The notes under the pieces were generated by a model. That model was not told where the DNA came from. It saw only the letters and a program-made list of their open reading frames with translations, and made no database searches. Below are positions 45,658-53,587 of a DNA stretch of 54,913 bases, piece by piece. The position numbers and the translations under genes are program-made. This DNA is from Ignisphaera sp. (lineage in GTDB: Archaea > Thermoproteota > Thermoprotei_A > Sulfolobales > Ignisphaeraceae): the NCBI GenBank assembly GCA_028275825.1, contig JAPWTX010000007.1:1-54913 (forward strand), written 5' to 3'. Position 1 is the first letter of the stretch, and every line of letters begins with the position of its first letter.

Positions 45658-46895
45658 GGGTATTAGATGTATTTCGCCTTGCATTCAAAGCACTATCAAC
45701 ACACAAGATCAGAACAACACTCCTAGTTCTCAGTGTAGTGGTTGGCGTTGCAGCTATAGTTGCTCTAACAGCTCAGACTGAGGGTGTTGGGAGGAGCATT
45801 ATCTCCTCTTTTCAGAGTCTTGGTCCTGACACCATTATAGTAAATGTTATGGGCAGGGGATTAACAGAGGCAGATATAGCATTAATATCCTCGCTAGAGA
45901 ATGTGAGAGAGGTTATACCAGTTATAAGAGAAACCGCAAGTGTTAACCTAGGTGGTAGCACAGTAAATGCAGTGATATATGGGATCTCCTCTGATGGGTT
46001 AAAGGATGTTTTGGGAGATTTAAAGCTTATTGATGGTTCTCCATATCCAGATGCGTCTGTGCCTCTAGCAGTTGTTGGAAATCAGATAGCCACATCAAAT
46101 ACTACAAATCAGCTAATAATACTCCCAGGGCAAGTACTTACAGTGAGTATCAGGGGGGGTCCAGCTTCAGTAGCTTCATCTATAACTATGATTGTTTCAG
46201 GTATTCTCGATAAATATGGCATTACAGGCTTTATATCACCAGATACAAGTATTTTCATACCTCTTCAGGCAGCTCAGCAAATATTTAATAGAAGGTGGTT
46301 CAATATGCTGATAGTTAAAGCCAGTGATCCTAATTCTGTAGATAGTGTGATAGAGGATTTGAGGAATGTATATGGGGGAACAATAAACGCCATGTCTCCT
46401 ACACAAATAGCTCAGACCATGCAAAACGTTGTTCTGCAGATGTCCATTCTTCTAGGAGGAATTGCTGCAATATCATTGATTGCTGCTGCTTTAGGCATAT
46501 TCAACATGATGCTAGTGACTGTTACTGAGAGGACTAGGGAGATAGGGACATTAAAGGCCTTGGGGTTTAAGAACAGACATATATTGACTCAGATTATTCT
46601 CGAAGGACTTCTAATTGGGTTGTTTGGAGGTGTAGCAGGGGTAGTCATAGGCATTGCTGCAGCATACATGCTACCAAACATCGTTACAAGGGGGTTGTTT
46701 AGAGCACCTATGCCAGGTGTGGGTAGAGCACAATATGCATCGCCAGTGCTACGCATCTCTTACGCACCTTACATAAATCCATTTATGGTGGTAGTATCCT
46801 TTGCACTAGCAGTAGTTATAAGTGTGCTTTCAAGTCTTTATCCTGCTTGGAGAGCGGCTAAAATGGATCCTGTCAGGGCACTGAGATATGAGTAG
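45654..46895 (+). CDS. MacB/FtsX-type ABC transporter permease
   Basis: The 413-residue protein has the four-helix MacB layout: a first transmembrane segment about 19-40, a large outside domain (about 45-260, typical MacB_PCD), then three C-terminal segments. ERTREIGTLKALGFKNRHILTQIILEGLLIGLFGG near 295-330 and the ending LYPAWRAAKMDPVRALRYE are family signatures. It overlaps the repeat protein gene by 4 nt. With the ATPase it would power a mechanotransmission transporter linked to the giant repeat protein. Confidence 0.93.
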   Translation: MRVLDVFRLAFKALSTHKIRTTLLVLSVVVGVAAIVALTAQTEGVGRSIISSFQSLGPDTIIVNVMGRGLTEADIALISSLENVREVIPVIRETASVNLGGSTVNAVIYGISSDGLKDVLGDLKLIDGSPYPDASVPLAVVGNQIATSNTTNQLIILPGQVLTVSIRGGPASVASSITMIVSGILDKYGITGFISPDTSIFIPLQAAQQIFNRRWFNMLIVKASDPNSVDSVIEDLRNVYGGTINAMSPTQIAQTMQNVVLQMSILLGGIAAISLIAAALGIFNMMLVTVTERTREIGTLKALGFKNRHILTQIILEGLLIGLFGGVAGVVIGIAAAYMLPNIVTRGLFRAPMPGVGRAQYASPVLRISYAPYINPFMVVVSFALAVVISVLSSLYPAWRAAKMDPVRALRYE

Positions 46896-46920
46896 CAATA
46901 AAGCTAAGAGCCTCTAGTGA

Positions 46921-47424
46921 GTGACACTTTTTGAGGTGTGGAGTGCTGTGCGTAGAGATACAGTTATGGTGTTAGTTATAAGTCTAGCAATAGCATTGAT
47001 ATGGCCTTTAACAACGTATATAATATACCCCATTCCCCATGAGGATGTTGAATTTATCACTAACATTAGCGATTTTGCTTTTCCTGAGAGACCCCCGCCA
47101 GGTTTTTTAATTGGTGTAGGAGGACTTTTAACGTTTAGGGGATCAGGTTTTGAGTTTAAAGGTGTTGCTATATCTGCTCGTGGAGATATAGCCATTATTA
47201 AATTGGAGTCTGGAGAAACTATAGCAATGCTATTTATGCCGAGATATAGGTGTATTGGTGTAGAGGGTGTGTTAAGCGGTTATGAGTTGGCAAAGTTTAT
47301 AGCTAATAAGAGTGCTGTGGTTAAAGGGCACATGTTCTTAACTCGCGGAGGCTATGTACTCATACCGCTCGAGGTTATTGTAGAGAATAGAACATGTATA
47401 GCTATATTCCCTCACCGTAGATAG
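46921..47424 (+). CDS. Membrane-anchored protein of unknown function
   Basis: The 167-residue protein starts at GTG, has one transmembrane segment near 14-36 (VMVLVISLAIALIWPLTTYIIY), and a soluble outside domain that is beta-rich (VGGLLTFRGSGFEFKGVAIS, AMLFMPRYRCIGVEGVLSG, FLTRGGYVLIPLEVIVENRTC). The second half is mildly reminiscent of an OB-type barrel, but I do not assign a family. It lies 25 nt after the permease and may be part of the operon. Confidence 0.55.
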   Translation: MTLFEVWSAVRRDTVMVLVISLAIALIWPLTTYIIYPIPHEDVEFITNISDFAFPERPPPGFLIGVGGLLTFRGSGFEFKGVAISARGDIAIIKLESGETIAMLFMPRYRCIGVEGVLSGYELAKFIANKSAVVKGHMFLTRGGYVLIPLEVIVENRTCIAIFPHRR

Positions 47425-47450
47425 ACTGTAACTGTGGTAGGAAATTTGCC

Positions 47451-48011
47451 ATGAATTTATATATGCTTCTACTCTTGATAGTTGAATCTATTAGCATAGC
47501 TGCGTTTACTTATCTATCTATTTTATTCATCAGAGTTTATAGGAGAATTAAATCAGAGAGTATTCTATTCTACACAATATTTATTTTGCTTCTTCTCTTA
47601 GGGCAGCTCTGTGGAATTCTATCCACTGTAGTGTCCAATGCGAGAATAGCTGCAACACTATATGTCGCATCATCATCACTTGCTGTTGCAGGTTTTATGA
47701 TAACGCTTTTCTCATCCTTTAGCTCTAATGAGCTATACATAGTTATACCAATATTCATCGCCTCTCCAGATATATTAGCAGGGATATTATCAACAGTGTT
47801 TGTGATAGAGAGTGTTAGGGGAAGGACAAGATATTTCATATCAATTCTATCAGCATCTTATTACATCAGAGGCATAGGAACCCTATTAACAGCTTTCCAA
47901 GGATCATTACTAGCACTATTAATCTCTGAAACCATAAGAGCTAGTGCAGTAGTACTCCTAGCACTTCATCACACTGCCCAGGTACTAGCATATGGCGAAG
48001 AAAAGAGATAG
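47451..48011 (+). CDS. Polytopic membrane protein of unknown function
   Basis: The 186-residue protein has about five or six hydrophobic segments and few charged residues. No motif was recognised. It overlaps the winged-helix gene by 20 nt, so the two are likely co-transcribed, and the regulator might control or sense through this protein. Confidence 0.6.
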   Translation: MNLYMLLLLIVESISIAAFTYLSILFIRVYRRIKSESILFYTIFILLLLLGQLCGILSTVVSNARIAATLYVASSSLAVAGFMITLFSSFSSNELYIVIPIFIASPDILAGILSTVFVIESVRGRTRYFISILSASYYIRGIGTLLTAFQGSLLALLISETIRASAVVLLALHHTAQVLAYGEEKR

Positions 48012-48264
48012 ACTAGAGATAATATTTGAGATCCTTGATGCACTTTCTAAAGAACCACTAAATCCCACAAAGCTAGCAACACTAGTGAACATGCCTTACG
48101 ATAGGCTTAAAAAGTTGCTGGAAGAGTTGATAGAGAAGGGAATGGTTCAATGCGAGGAGCAGGGAAAAGCAAAGATATTTAGACTAACCTCACAAGGGTT
48201 CAAGATCCATGAAGAACTGAAAAAAGTTAGAAAGATACTGCAAGACTATGGAATATTAAAGTAA
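47992..48264 (+). CDS. Winged-helix transcriptional regulator
   Basis: The 90-residue protein has an archaeal winged-helix pattern: IIFEILDALSKEPLNPTKLATLVNMPYDRLKKLLEELIEKGMV, then a wing AKIFRLTSQGFKIHEELKKV. Such single-domain proteins bind DNA as dimers. It ends the ABC/membrane gene run and may regulate it. The target is unknown. Confidence 0.82.
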   Translation: MAKKRDRLEIIFEILDALSKEPLNPTKLATLVNMPYDRLKKLLEELIEKGMVQCEEQGKAKIFRLTSQGFKIHEELKKVRKILQDYGILK

Positions 48265-48331
48265 CCTCTCCTCCACTATAAAGGACTAGGGCTCCTAGAT
48301 AACCAACCAGCTTTCCATATCTATTTGAACT

Positions 48332-48456
48332 ATTATGAGTTTGAAGCGTTTTGCAAATATCTCTAGACACTTCTTAATGAGGTGTTGAAGGTTTGAAAAT
48401 TTTGGCTATTGATTACTTCTGATTACCCATGCTTCTGAAAGCCACAGGACTTTGAA
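48332..48456 (+). repeat. 125-bp repeat, family R2 copy 2
   Basis: It matches 28073-28197 at 124 of 125 positions in the same orientation. Here it lies in the 577-nt gap after the winged-helix gene. Apart from a weak small frame at 48537-48728, nothing else is seen in that gap. Confidence 0.9.
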
Positions 48457-48536
48457 CCTCTGAATAGCTCCTAGTCTCGGCATCTAGATAGAGGCTTTAG
48501 TGAAAACAGCTTTGAGAAGCCGTAGCCTGCCTATAG

Positions 48537-48728
48537 TTAGCTGTGATTAGCTGTAAATAGCTGGCCTAGATTTATTAACCTCTCCACAATAGCTGGCTCC
48601 CTCCTTCTGCATATACCATATATCAAGCAAACCACCAGAACATCAAAATCTTGCTGAATATCAAAACCATAGTAAGCAAGGATCTTCACAATAGCACTCA
48701 AATAATTAGTGCAGGTAAGTATTGCCAC
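48537..48728 (-). CDS. Doubtful small frame or gene fragment
   Basis: A 63-codon frame starts at GTG just after a TATA-like GTTTATAAG. It reads AILTCTNYLSAIVKILAYYG, then DFDVLVVCLIYGICRRREPA and IVERLINLGQLF. It looks protein-like but matches no family I recognise, and it has no ribosome-binding site. It may be the remnant of a longer gene. Confidence 0.25.
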   Translation of the reverse strand: MAILTCTNYLSAIVKILAYYGFDIQQDFDVLVVCLIYGICRRREPAIVERLINLGQLFTANHS

Positions 48729-48841
48729 TTATAAACAAGCACCGCTCCACATATGCACCACCCCCAGAATAAAAACTTAGACGTTTGTAATCGCATCCAT
48801 GCATCAACAGAGAAGTGGATATAATATAAATCTGCTCAAGA

Positions 48842-49438
48842 TTATTCGTTACTTGCTATAAGGCGTCTAATGGTTTTCCAGGCTCCGAGTGTTATTGGTA
48901 CTACGTAGCATACTACTGTGGCATTAAATATTGCAATATATGGCAGACACTTCATTGTGAAATCGTATGCAGTTTCAAATGTTTTCATCCATCCGGCCCA
49001 TAATAGCCAGTAGGGAGTTACGAGGTAGTTTAGTAGTAGCATTGCACCAACTCTGCTAATAAGTGCCATTATAAATGCTGCAATCGATGCCTTAGTAAAA
49101 CTGTGAGTTTTTGAAAGCTTTTTGAACACAATTGCTAGAGGTATTGCTGTGAAGGCCTCTGCTACAACTTTCATTGAAGGTCCTATAATACGTGTTGGAT
49201 CTTTTGTCAGGTATACTGCACCTAGCCAGAATATTGGTAGTGAAGATGTTCCGAGCCTTAAACTAATGAGCATTAATATAGCTATTGGTATGCCTGACAA
49301 ATCGTATGTCAGGAATGTAGCTAGTGGGAATGGGAATTGAAATATGTGGAGGATTATTGCAAGTGCTGTAAATAGTAATAGGTATGCTAGTTCAATGGAG
49401 CTTGCGATACTCTGACTTTCTCTCTTGGGCTTCTTCAA
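48842..49438 (-). CDS. ECF transporter substrate-binding S component
   Basis: The 198-residue protein has five or six hydrophobic segments and the ECF S-component pattern FPFPLATFLTYDLSGIPIAILMLISLRLG near 35-63, reminiscent of RibU-like vitamin binders. It would capture a vitamin for import by a shared ECF energy module encoded elsewhere. The substrate (riboflavin or another vitamin) is not decidable. It is divergent from the PhoU-like gene. Confidence 0.78.
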   Translation of the reverse strand: MKKPKRESQSIASSIELAYLLLFTALAIILHIFQFPFPLATFLTYDLSGIPIAILMLISLRLGTSSLPIFWLGAVYLTKDPTRIIGPSMKVVAEAFTAIPLAIVFKKLSKTHSFTKASIAAFIMALISRVGAMLLLNYLVTPYWLLWAGWMKTFETAYDFTMKCLPYIAIFNATVVCYVVPITLGAWKTIRRLIASNE

Positions 49439-49509
49439 TTTTGAACACCTACTTTTTGTTATGTGCTGTTAACTGGATTTTGTATAGTCAATTCTTTTTA
49501 AGGTTTGCG

Positions 49510-49551
49510 TTTAAGCTTTTTATATTTAAACTTTTTAAACAGAGTTTAAAC
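49510..49551 (+). promoter_or_regulatory. TTTAAAC repeat array before the PhoU-like gene
   Basis: TTTAAAC occurs at 49525, 49534 and 49545, with a near copy TTTAAGC at 49510. The last three are about one helical turn apart (9 and 11 bp), so a regulator could bind them on one face of the DNA. A TATA-like TTTTTATATTT overlaps the array. Function is inferred from spacing only. Confidence 0.4.
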
Positions 49552-49574
49552 AATAACATTATCGGTGTGTTGCT

Positions 49575-50597
49575 ATGAAGAAGGTTTACAGGCTTCAAGC
49601 AATTGGTGGATCTATATATGTAGCACTACCTAAGGAGTGGCTTAAGAGATTCAACTTGGATAAGGGATCAGCTGTTGAAGTTATTGTAGATTCTGATAGA
49701 GGGCTTAAGATCCTGCCCCTGGAGAGAGGAGTAAGCCAGGAAGGTGTTTCAAAGAATTTAGAGATAGAGATCTTTGTTGAAAAACCAGCTGAAGTATTTA
49801 CATCCCTTTTAACAGCTTACCTCAGGGGATTTGATACAATAACATTGAAATTTTCCAGTGGTAATGTCGAGAAGGAGGTTAAGGATATTATAGACAATGC
49901 TAAAGAACTTCTTCTCGGGCTTGAAACTGTTGATACAGGTAGTAACTACATCGTGTTGAAGATACTTGCCTCAGAAGATGTTGATATAGATCAGCTTGTG
50001 AAAAACATGCACAAAATTGCAAGATCCATGTACCTAGACTCTCTTCAGGCACTTGAGCAACGAGATGTGGAACTGGCTAAGGCAGTAACGCTTAGGGATC
50101 GTGACATAAATAGGCTGTACTTCTACATAACAAGAGCAATTAGAAAGAAGATTCTAAGCCCAGAATCGGTGGAGCCGAGAAACTTGTTGAAGCTTATTGA
50201 CATGAGGATGCTGATAAAGTTTATAGAGAGTATCGGAGATGAAGCTAAGAATGCAGCTCTATCAGTTATAGAAATGGCATTGAAAGGCTTAAAAACACCA
50301 AATGAGTACATGGATACTGTGAAGGAAGGAATAACAAAAATAGATGGAGTATACAAGACAGCGGTCATGAAAGCATACGACAAAGCGCTAGATATAACCG
50401 AGCTTCGAGAATACATGAAATTATGCTCCCTTGTTAAGGACACACTAAGGCATATAAGAATTAGAATCGCTGAACAAGGCACTCTATACTGGTTTACAGA
50501 GTTTCTGAGATCATACGAAAACATAGCTATGAATGTTTATGATATACTTAGCTTAATGCCACCAGAAATAGCCCCTACAACAATGATCTATGAATGA
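49575..50597 (+). CDS. PhoU-domain regulator with N-terminal AbrB-like domain
   Basis: The 340-residue protein joins a swapped-hairpin DNA-binding domain (VYRLQAIGGSIYVALPKEWLKRFNLDKGSAVEVIVD, about 3-40) to two PhoU-type helical bundles (about 125-330, including LEQRDVELAKAVTLRDRDINRLYFYITRAI). Archaeal proteins of this build are thought to regulate phosphate uptake. The ATG follows GGTG. No phosphate transporter genes are in the window, so the regulatory target is elsewhere or different. Confidence 0.85.
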   Translation: MKKVYRLQAIGGSIYVALPKEWLKRFNLDKGSAVEVIVDSDRGLKILPLERGVSQEGVSKNLEIEIFVEKPAEVFTSLLTAYLRGFDTITLKFSSGNVEKEVKDIIDNAKELLLGLETVDTGSNYIVLKILASEDVDIDQLVKNMHKIARSMYLDSLQALEQRDVELAKAVTLRDRDINRLYFYITRAIRKKILSPESVEPRNLLKLIDMRMLIKFIESIGDEAKNAALSVIEMALKGLKTPNEYMDTVKEGITKIDGVYKTAVMKAYDKALDITELREYMKLCSLVKDTLRHIRIRIAEQGTLYWFTEFLRSYENIAMNVYDILSLMPPEIAPTTMIYE

Positions 50598-50696
50598 GCA
50601 TATTTAATCAATCTAGATTGAGTATAGCAACATGGCCACAGGGCTGGGGGGATCCCGCTAACGGTACTCGATGTTATCTGTGAATTGTATTTCCGT

Positions 50697-50850
50697 TAGT
50701 GGGGTTGCACCTCTATGTGGGCTCACCAGCATCACCCACACCCCATAGGTGTCTGTAGAGCCAAACGCCACGAGGCCCCCATCCGAAATCTCTATATCAA
50801 CTCAGTGCAGATAATCCGAGAAACTATAAAGTATAGAGTTGTTTAAACAT
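50697..50850 (-). repeat. Structured ~155-bp element, family R3 copy 2 (candidate ncRNA)
   Basis: Read on the minus strand it aligns with 39024-39180: the TATA-like complement of 50821-50832, CTCGGATTATCTGCACTG, then GGTGTGGGTGATGCTGGTGA and CCCACATAGAGGTGCAACCCC. An extra 3' hairpin follows only in this copy: CTAACGG pairs with CCGTTAG (plus-strand 50658-50664 and 50693-50699). It lies in the 440-nt gap between the PhoU-like gene and vapB; nothing else is seen there. Confidence 0.55.
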
Positions 50851-51037
50851 TAACTCTAAGAGCCAAGTATCTACAGATATTCACAGATATCTAAACTTAC
50901 CATCAGTTATGTAACAGCCTCGCTATTACTAGGTGTGTTAATGGCTATTGAAGTTAATTAGTTTAGTAACTTCATGCTTAAGCAAACTAGAAAAACTTAT
51001 ATACTAGTAAATCTTGAGTTGTACTAGGATTTTTGAA

Positions 51038-51280
51038 ATGGAGCAAATTGTTAAAGTTACTCGCAATTTTCAAGTTACTATTCCTGCTGTTATTAGAGAT
51101 AAGATTGGGCTGAAGGAAGGCGATATTGTTAAGGTGATTTATGACGAGAAGGAAGGGGTTATAAAGATTGTTCCTATAAAGAGGAAGAGAACTACTATTA
51201 GGTTGGGTAAGAGTATTAGTGTTGAGGAGATAGAGGAAGCTGTTGAGGGAATGATAAGTGAAGCTGTTACCAGATACTAA
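51038..51280 (+). CDS. vapB: AbrB-type antitoxin, VapB
   Basis: An 80-residue protein from the ATG at 51038: VKVTRNFQVTIPAVIRDKIGLKEGDIVKVIYDEKEG is the AbrB/SpoVT swapped-hairpin domain, and the acidic helical tail ISVEEIEEAVEGMISEA would wrap the toxin. A TATA-like AACTTATATACTAG lies at 50994-51007, giving a short leader. An in-frame TTG at 51014 is less likely. It overlaps vapC by 23 nt. Confidence 0.88.
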   Translation: MEQIVKVTRNFQVTIPAVIRDKIGLKEGDIVKVIYDEKEGVIKIVPIKRKRTTIRLGKSISVEEIEEAVEGMISEAVTRY

Positions 51281-51665
51281 CATACTTATCTATGATACTG
51301 TTGAAGATAGTGAATACCATAGTATAGCTTCAGAGATTATTGATAAAGCCATACAAATCTTTATACCATCTATCGTTATACATGAATACTTATGGGTGAT
51401 GCTTAGACTGTTGCAAGCACCTCTCAATATTATTGAAATAAAGTTGTGCGAGTACCTCGAGGATCCAAGAACAGTGTATATATTAGAGAGCATAGATGTT
51501 CTTGTCAATGCCTTAAAAATGCTTACAGAAGATAAGCAAGATGTTAAAGAGATAAACGATTACATAATTCTCTCGACGGCACAAAAATATAATCTCATGT
51601 TAGCAACATTTGATAAAAAGCTTAGAAAGATAGCTATTAATAGAAATTTAAAAGTAGTACCATGA
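51258..51665 (+). CDS. vapC: PIN-domain toxin, VapC
   Basis: The 135-residue protein has the PIN-domain acidic residues in PDTNILIYD (about 5-13), IHEYLW (near 42) and NDYIILSTAQKYNLMLATFDKKL (about 100-122). VapC toxins cut tRNA or rRNA with Mg2+. It starts at GTG inside vapB, so the pair is co-translated. Length and order are normal for VapBC. Confidence 0.9.
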   Translation: MKLLPDTNILIYDTVEDSEYHSIASEIIDKAIQIFIPSIVIHEYLWVMLRLLQAPLNIIEIKLCEYLEDPRTVYILESIDVLVNALKMLTEDKQDVKEINDYIILSTAQKYNLMLATFDKKLRKIAINRNLKVVP

Positions 51666-52134
51666 AAAGCATCATCCTTTCACTCTTCTGCCAAAGCTAA
51701 CTACAAAAACTTTGCTTAACTACTTAGTATCGGCGAAACTACTTCAGCAATTTCTGTTAATAATATGAAAACTTGGTGGTGTAAAGCAAGGTTTTGCTAA
51801 TTTATTAATTGCTTAGAAAGAGCACTTTACATGATTTTCTCTATGACTACACCCTCACCTCCTAAGCAAAAATGTAGAATGTTGCAAGTAATGCTATTCA
51901 GTTTATTAATATGAGTCTCCTCATATAGCTTAACTCCTGTTATGAACCTTCATTAACGCTCTTACGGGTCTTAGCTCTCTTTTGAAGGAGCTGTTTTGGT
52001 CTTCATAATCATTTGTAGTGCTCATATTCATTGATTTCTAAGACCTCTTAATGCTATTAGGTATGCTGATGCGACATGTCTATCTAGTCCTTATCTCTTC
52101 ATAGGTTCTTATTCAAGGCTATAGCCAAACAAAA
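51666..52134. other. Gene-free stretch with a decayed coding relic
   Basis: Nothing intact is seen. On the minus strand around 51940-52075 the pieces LDRHVASAYLIALRGLRNQ and, after a stop and a frame change, NDYEDQNSSFKRELRPVRAL then MKVHNRS can be read. They look like a broken C-terminal region of a mobile-element or other protein. The family is not determined. Confidence 0.3.
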
Positions 52135-52159
52135 CTTATAATCTTCAGAGACTCAGTAT

Positions 52160-52335
52160 TTAATCAGTGACCCCTGGTTTCCTAGACCCGTAGGGTTGTG
52201 AATCGCTAGGCAACTAGCGATGAACTTCTGCAGTGAGCGGGCTTGGGGAGACCGTTGAGAAGCAGATGGTGGGGGGCCTTGAGATCAGCGAATATGAGAA
52301 GCTGTGAACCACCATCTGCAGAGAGACGGTATCTA
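52160..52335 (+). ncRNA. Strongly folded RNA candidate or leader before HEPN/MNT
   Basis: A TATA-like CTTATAAT at 52135-52142 predicts a start near 52165. The sequence then folds into perfect stems: ACCC/GGGT around a three-base loop (52186-52196), ATCGCTA/TAGCGAT (52202-52221) and GCAGATGGTGG/CCACCATCTGC (52262-52272 with 52309-52319). The last stem is enclosed by ACCGT/ACGGT (52251-52255 with 52326-52330) and contains a CAGC/GCTG stem. It ends about 45 nt before the HEPN gene in the same direction. It may be a stand-alone RNA or the operon's 5' leader. No known RNA family was recognised. Confidence 0.5.
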
Positions 52336-52378
52336 AACACCTTCACACATCCAGAAGAGCTGTAGTGGGGGGTGTGGC

Positions 52379-52792
52379 TTGGAGAGGTTTGAGGAGGCTA
52401 AGAGGTGGCTTATGCAAACACTTAGAGACCTTAGCGCTGCTGTAGAGAGCTTTAGGGATGGGTACTTTGAGTGGAGCTGTTTTCAAGCACAGCAAGCAGC
52501 TGAAAAAGCTGTTAAAGCTCTTCTCTATGCACATGGAAGAAGCTCGTGGGGTCACACAATAGTAGAGCTGCTCGACTACCTAAAGGATGTTGAAGGGGTT
52601 TCAGAAGAGCTCTACACCTATGCCAGAGAGCTTGATAGGCACTACATTCCATCGAGATATCCAAATGCGTTTGAGTCTGGATACCCAGCTCTATACTATG
52701 ACAGTGCTGTAGCTGAAAGAGCTCTTAACTCAGCCAACAAAATTATTGAGTGGGTGAAACAACGTTTGAAAGCTCTTGGGCTAAGCGTATAG
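52379..52792 (+). CDS. HEPN-domain protein (toxin of a HEPN/MNT pair)
   Basis: The 137-residue helical protein has the HEPN layout: DLSAAVESFRDGYFEWSCFQAQQAAEKAVKALLYAHG near 17-53 and the RNase-type motif RELDRH (Rx4H) followed by YIPSRYP near 85-97. HEPN proteins of this kind are usually RNases or their inactive relatives. The start is TTG after a G-rich GGGGGGTG site. It overlaps the MNT gene by 43 nt, the usual toxin-antitoxin arrangement. Confidence 0.88.
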   Translation: MERFEEAKRWLMQTLRDLSAAVESFRDGYFEWSCFQAQQAAEKAVKALLYAHGRSSWGHTIVELLDYLKDVEGVSEELYTYARELDRHYIPSRYPNAFESGYPALYYDSAVAERALNSANKIIEWVKQRLKALGLSV

Positions 52793-53163
52793 AGGCTACA
52801 TTGCCTGAGCTTGGAAAGAGGCTTAGAATTGAAGCTGCCCTAGTCTTCGGGTCGTGGGCTAGGAGTGGAGGTGGTGAGTGGAGTGATATCGACTTGCTAA
52901 TAGTTAGCGATGACGCTAAACACATAGGCATTTTAGAGAGGTTTTCAATAGCCGCAGAGCTTAGGAGAGAGAAGATAGATGCATTCATCTATACATACGA
53001 AGAGCTGGTAAATATGATGAACAAAGGTAATCCACTAGCACTATCAGCACTCATAGAAGGAATACCAATAAAACTAAGCAAGAGAATTGAAGAGCTGAAG
53101 AACAAAGCTCAGAAAATGTATAAACGAGTTGGAAGGTGCTGGGTAGCCCAGCTCCCAAAGTGA
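52750..53163 (+). CDS. MNT-type minimal nucleotidyltransferase (antitoxin of a HEPN/MNT pair)
   Basis: The 137-residue protein has the nucleotidyltransferase motif AALVFGSWARSGGGEWSDIDLLI near 28-50 with both metal aspartates, and a third acidic residue in REKIDAFIY. In known HEPN/MNT pairs this enzyme inactivates the HEPN toxin, for example by adding AMP groups. The GTG start overlaps the HEPN gene. The C-terminal 25 residues after EGIPIKLS are basic and unusual. Confidence 0.88.
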   Translation: MGETTFESSWAKRIEATLPELGKRLRIEAALVFGSWARSGGGEWSDIDLLIVSDDAKHIGILERFSIAAELRREKIDAFIYTYEELVNMMNKGNPLALSALIEGIPIKLSKRIEELKNKAQKMYKRVGRCWVAQLPK

Positions 53164-53464
53164 AATACGTTCTCATTATCAAATGCGCCTTGGTATTCAG
53201 AGCTCGTGAACTTTGTAAAGCAGAGAGCTAAACAAGCCTCCTACCCTATGTAGAGCGCTGACATACTCACATTAAGTTGCACTAATACATCTATTTCTAA
53301 AGCTTTTTTGCAAAGCCCTAACACTCAGTGCACACAAGTGTTGCACCTATAACTGAGTAGGTGCAGAGCTCTCTAAAACTTTGTGATGCAATATTACTCA
53401 AGAGCAGCACTACTACAGTTTATTAAGATGCGCGGGGGGTTCTGAATACTTAACTTAGCTACAA
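53164..53464. other. Intergenic stretch without a gene
   Basis: About 300 nt after the MNT gene show no open frame of note, no repeat shared with the rest of the window and no clear RNA structure. A decayed PIN-domain fragment begins at its right edge. Confidence 0.45.
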
Positions 53465-53587
53465 ATGCTTCGTAATCCTGTGTATAGAGCAACACTTTTA
53501 CAAGACTTAAAGTTGTTGACCGTTGATGAAGAGCTAATAAGCTTTGTGAAGAGCTATGGCTATTCAGAGACCTTTATTTCTCTATAG
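53465..53587 (+). pseudogene. C-terminal relic of a PIN-domain (VapC-like) protein
   Basis: A 40-codon frame reads MLRNPVYRATLLQDLKLLTV and then DEELISFVKSYGYSETFISL before a stop. The A..L.LLT.DEEL segment resembles the last strand and helix of PIN toxins. The catalytic N-terminal part is missing. Its stop overlaps the end of the convergent membrane gene by 6 nt. It is probably the remainder of a lost toxin gene. Confidence 0.4.

Noticed and set aside
50905-50945. A fifth IS605-like left end (AGCCTCGCTATTACTAGG)
   Set aside because: Only the first eleven or so bases match the left ends at 2482 and 41070, the hairpin does not form, and no right end follows.
52160-52335. RNase P RNA, SRP RNA or tRNA at the folded locus
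   Set aside because: The universally conserved bases of these RNAs were not found, and the size is too small for RNase P or SRP RNA.
52343-52988. Minus-strand frames across HEPN/MNT
   Set aside because: They are antisense to two well-supported genes and show no family pattern.
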